Shown: in pieces, positions 62,357 to 64,000 of the stretch
Numbering within the stretch: position 1 is the stretch's first letter
How the letters are laid out: each line of letters opens with the position of its first letter
DNA from: Cupriavidus sp. UYMMa02A
Lineage (GTDB): Bacteria > Pseudomonadota > Gammaproteobacteria > Burkholderiales > Burkholderiaceae
Length of the DNA: 64,000 bases
Assembly (NCBI GenBank): GCA_001725945.1
Contig: LRMT01000205.1
Span: 61,808-125,807 of the forward strand
Reading direction: 5' to 3'
The notes under the pieces: model-generated
Databases searched by the model: none
What the model was told of the DNA's origin: nothing
Seen by the model: the letters and a program-made list of their open reading frames with translations, nothing else
Program-made: the position numbers and the translations under genes

Positions 62357-63607
62357 ATGAGCGGCTTCACCATGCTTCCCGATCTCTACTTCAGTGGCGG
62401 CCAGGCTGGCTGGTCCGACGGGCGCCGCCTGCCGCGCGAAGGGCTGGCTCAGGCGCTCGTCGACGCACGTAGCCGCACGCTGGCTTGGCTGGCGGCCTTC
62501 GGCCAGACCCGCAAGGCTGGGACGTGCCGCGCCAGTACGATGCAAATCCACCGCTGTGGACGCTCGGGCATATCGCGTGGCATGCCGAATGGTGGTGCCT
62601 GCGCGGCGTGCGGCAGATCGACCGCGGCGGCGTGCCGGTGCCGGTCGCGAGCGAACCGTCACGGCTGGACGGTGCCGACGAATGGTTCGACCCGGACCGT
62701 ATCGACCCCGACGAGCGCTGGGAGATCGTCCTGCCCGATGTTGCGGTGGTCAAGCAATACGCGTCCGAGGTACTCGATGGCCTGCTGCGCCGTCTGGCGT
62801 TGCTGTCCGATGACAAGGACCTCACGCTTTACCCGTTCCGCCGCGCACTGTTTCAGGAAGATGCGCAGGCAGAGAACCTCGCGGCACTGCTGCAGGCGCT
62901 CGGGATAGCTCCGGCCGCGCCGATTGCGCCGGGGCCGGGCGTGTCCGTTTCGCACGCCGGCACACTTCACTTCCCGGGCGGTCGTTTACACAAGGCTGGA
63001 CGGACCCCGACGCTACGCGCAGCCGGATGAGCTGCCGCCCCAGCCTACCTACGTCCCGGCGTCGAGATGGATGCGGCGCTGGTCAGCAACGCGCAGTTCC
63101 TGGAGTTCGTCGAGGATCGCGGCTATGAGCATCCGGCCTGGTGGTCGATGGCGGGCCGGCAGTGGCTGATGACGCAGGAGCGCTCCGCGCCGCGATACTG
63201 GTCGCGGCACCCGGAATCACGAAGCTGGATGGTCGAGCGCTTTGGGACGCCGCGTACGATTAATCCTGACGAAGCCGTGCGGCACGTCACGCTGTACGAG
63301 GCGCAAGCCTGGTGTGCGTGGGCGGGGCGGCGGCTGCCGGTGGAAGCCGAGTGGGAACTCGCTGCGTTGCAGAATCGGGGATTGCAATGGGGCACGTTGC
63401 GGGAGTGGACGGCTTCGCCGTACGAGCCTTATGCCGGGTTTGCGGCGTCGCCGTCCGACACTGAACTCGTCGGGCGTTCGGGACGCATCAGGCCGTGCGC
63501 GGTACCACGTTTGTCAGCTCATCCCGCAGCGGCATGTGCGGGCGCGCCTGGCGTTGTTGCCGGAGGATGATTTTGGGTTTGTGGGATTCAGAACATGTTT
63601 GATGTAG
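62357..63607 (+). CDS. egtB: Ergothioneine biosynthesis sulfoxide synthase EgtB (five or more frameshifts)
   Basis: A non-haem iron enzyme joining hercynine to a thiol with oxygen. The DinB-like N-terminal domain carries the iron motif HIAWHAEWW (HX3HXE) after PPLWTLG. The formylglycine-enzyme-like C-terminal domain has MDAALVSNAQFLEFVEDRGY, WAGRRLPVEAEWELAA and WEWTASP-like residues, ending PEDDFGFVGFRTC. Breaks lie near 62505, 62985, 63010, 63062 and 63440-63520. This is the most damaged gene in the window, so real decay cannot be dismissed. The start ATG 62357 is provisional; 62372 is also possible. Confidence 0.85.
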
Positions 63608-63670
63608 AAGGGGTTTGATGATTGCGGGTGTCGAATCCACCCACCCCTTCGATTCGGATCGGCAAATAAA

Positions 63671-63690
63671 GAGCACCCCGCAGGGTGCTC
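63671..63690 (-). terminator. Terminator of the minus-strand helicase fragment
   Basis: A perfect 8-bp stem GAGCACCC / GGGTGCTC with a 4-base loop. On the minus strand it is followed by TTTATTT, 39 bases beyond the helicase stop. Confidence 0.7.
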
Positions 63691-63728
63691 TCCATCACAA
63701 CAACGGCACGCGCAGCGCCGCCATCGTT

Positions 63729-63870
63729 TTACCGCTCGTAGCGCGAACGGCTATTGCCATTGCCATTGCGTTGACCGCCGAAGCCGCCGCCTTCGCGATT
63801 GCCAAAGCTGCGGGCGCCGTCACGCGCACCGCGGTCACCGAAGCTGCGGGTTCGTCCGCCGACTTTGCGG
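63729..63870 (-). CDS. C-terminal tail of a DEAD-box RNA helicase, 5' part missing
   Basis: The last 46 codons of a second RhlE-type helicase. The tail is Arg/Gly/Asn/Ser-rich (RSFGDRGARDGARSFGNREG, then GGFGGQRNGNG and NSRSRYER at the end). Such RGG-type tails bind RNA. Upstream of about 63870 the frame continues only into sequence that is clearly adhC on the opposite strand. The helicase core is therefore absent and the gene is truncated by the join. The family call rests on tail composition only, plus the terminator placement. Confidence 0.6.
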
Positions 63871-64000
63871 TCGGGCCCGGGCGTCACCTCGCTCAAGCCA
63901 GGCGACCACGTGATTCCGCTGTACACGCCCGAATGCCGCCAGTGCAAGTTCTGCCTGTCGCGCAAGACCAACCTGTGCCAGGCCATCCGCGCCACGCAAG
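63871..64000 (+). CDS. adhC: Internal fragment of S-(hydroxymethyl)glutathione dehydrogenase (class III ADH)
   Basis: About 40 residues of a zinc alcohol dehydrogenase of the glutathione-dependent formaldehyde dehydrogenase type, open at the right edge. GVTSLKPGDHVIPLYTPECR then QCKFCLSRKTNLC contains the four Cys of the structural zinc site (C-x2-C-x2-C-x7-C), which is diagnostic. It begins mid-protein (about residue 75 of roughly 370) with no start codon. An extra G near 63880 disturbs the VGPG just before. It sits head-on against the helicase tail, indicating an abrupt join. Confidence 0.85.

Overview
The window looks like GC-rich chromosome from a Burkholderiaceae member, most probably Cupriavidus or a close relative. 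The evidence is the content and order of the central block: polA, ndh, sseA, xseB-ispA-dxs, folE2, tsaD, yqeY-dnaG-rpoD-tRNA, then rhlE, gluQ, rsgA, orn, mogA-darP, pmbA, thyA-folA and terC. This assignment comes from recalled gene order and protein style, not from a search.

Layout. (1) 1-10.3 kb, all on the minus strand: a mobile-element segment. It encodes VirB2, VirB3 and VirB4 type IV secretion parts, two exported proteins of unknown role, a lytic transglycosylase and an R64-type thin-pilus set (pilL, pilN, pilP, pilO, pilQ). Genes are tightly packed with many ATGA/TAATG overlaps. (2) About 10.3 kb: an abrupt join to polA, which lacks its whole N-terminal 5'-nuclease domain. (3) 10.3-31.5 kb: housekeeping genes for replication (polA, dnaG), sigma-70 (rpoD), isoprenoids (ispA, dxs), folate (folE2), tRNA modification (tsaD), a Rieske oxygenase and a tRNA with a CAU anticodon. 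(4) 31.8-44.8 kb: catabolic genes. These include two MHS-type transporters, an amidohydrolase, a 2-hydroxyacid dehydrogenase, a class II aldolase, and an incomplete histidine/urocanate locus (hutC, hutU, hutG and a CoA-transferase, with a palindromic operator before hutU). (5) 45.3-60.6 kb: RNA helicase, gluQ, pirin, cobD-like, rsgA, M48 protease, orn, AEC permease, mogA, darP, pmbA, a small double-glycine-type peptide gene, folA-thyA, and terC under a yybP-ykoY (Mn2+) riboswitch. (6) 61-63.6 kb: ergothioneine genes egtD and egtB. (7) About 63.87 kb: a second abrupt join, between the C-terminus of a helicase gene (minus strand) and an internal piece of adhC (plus strand).

Sequence quality governs the interpretation. 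More than half of the long genes, including essential ones (rpoD, dnaG, dxs, polA, tsaD), are broken by single-base shifts, often a lost base in a short run, while the protein continues perfectly in the next frame. Uncorrected assembly errors explain this much better than real decay. Genes are therefore annotated over their full reconstructed extents with the shift positions given. Both end joins may also be assembly artefacts.

The most interesting biology is the combined VirB/thin-pilus locus with a structured non-coding island at 6.57-6.94 kb, the double-glycine peptide at 58.2 kb, and the reduced urocanate cluster.
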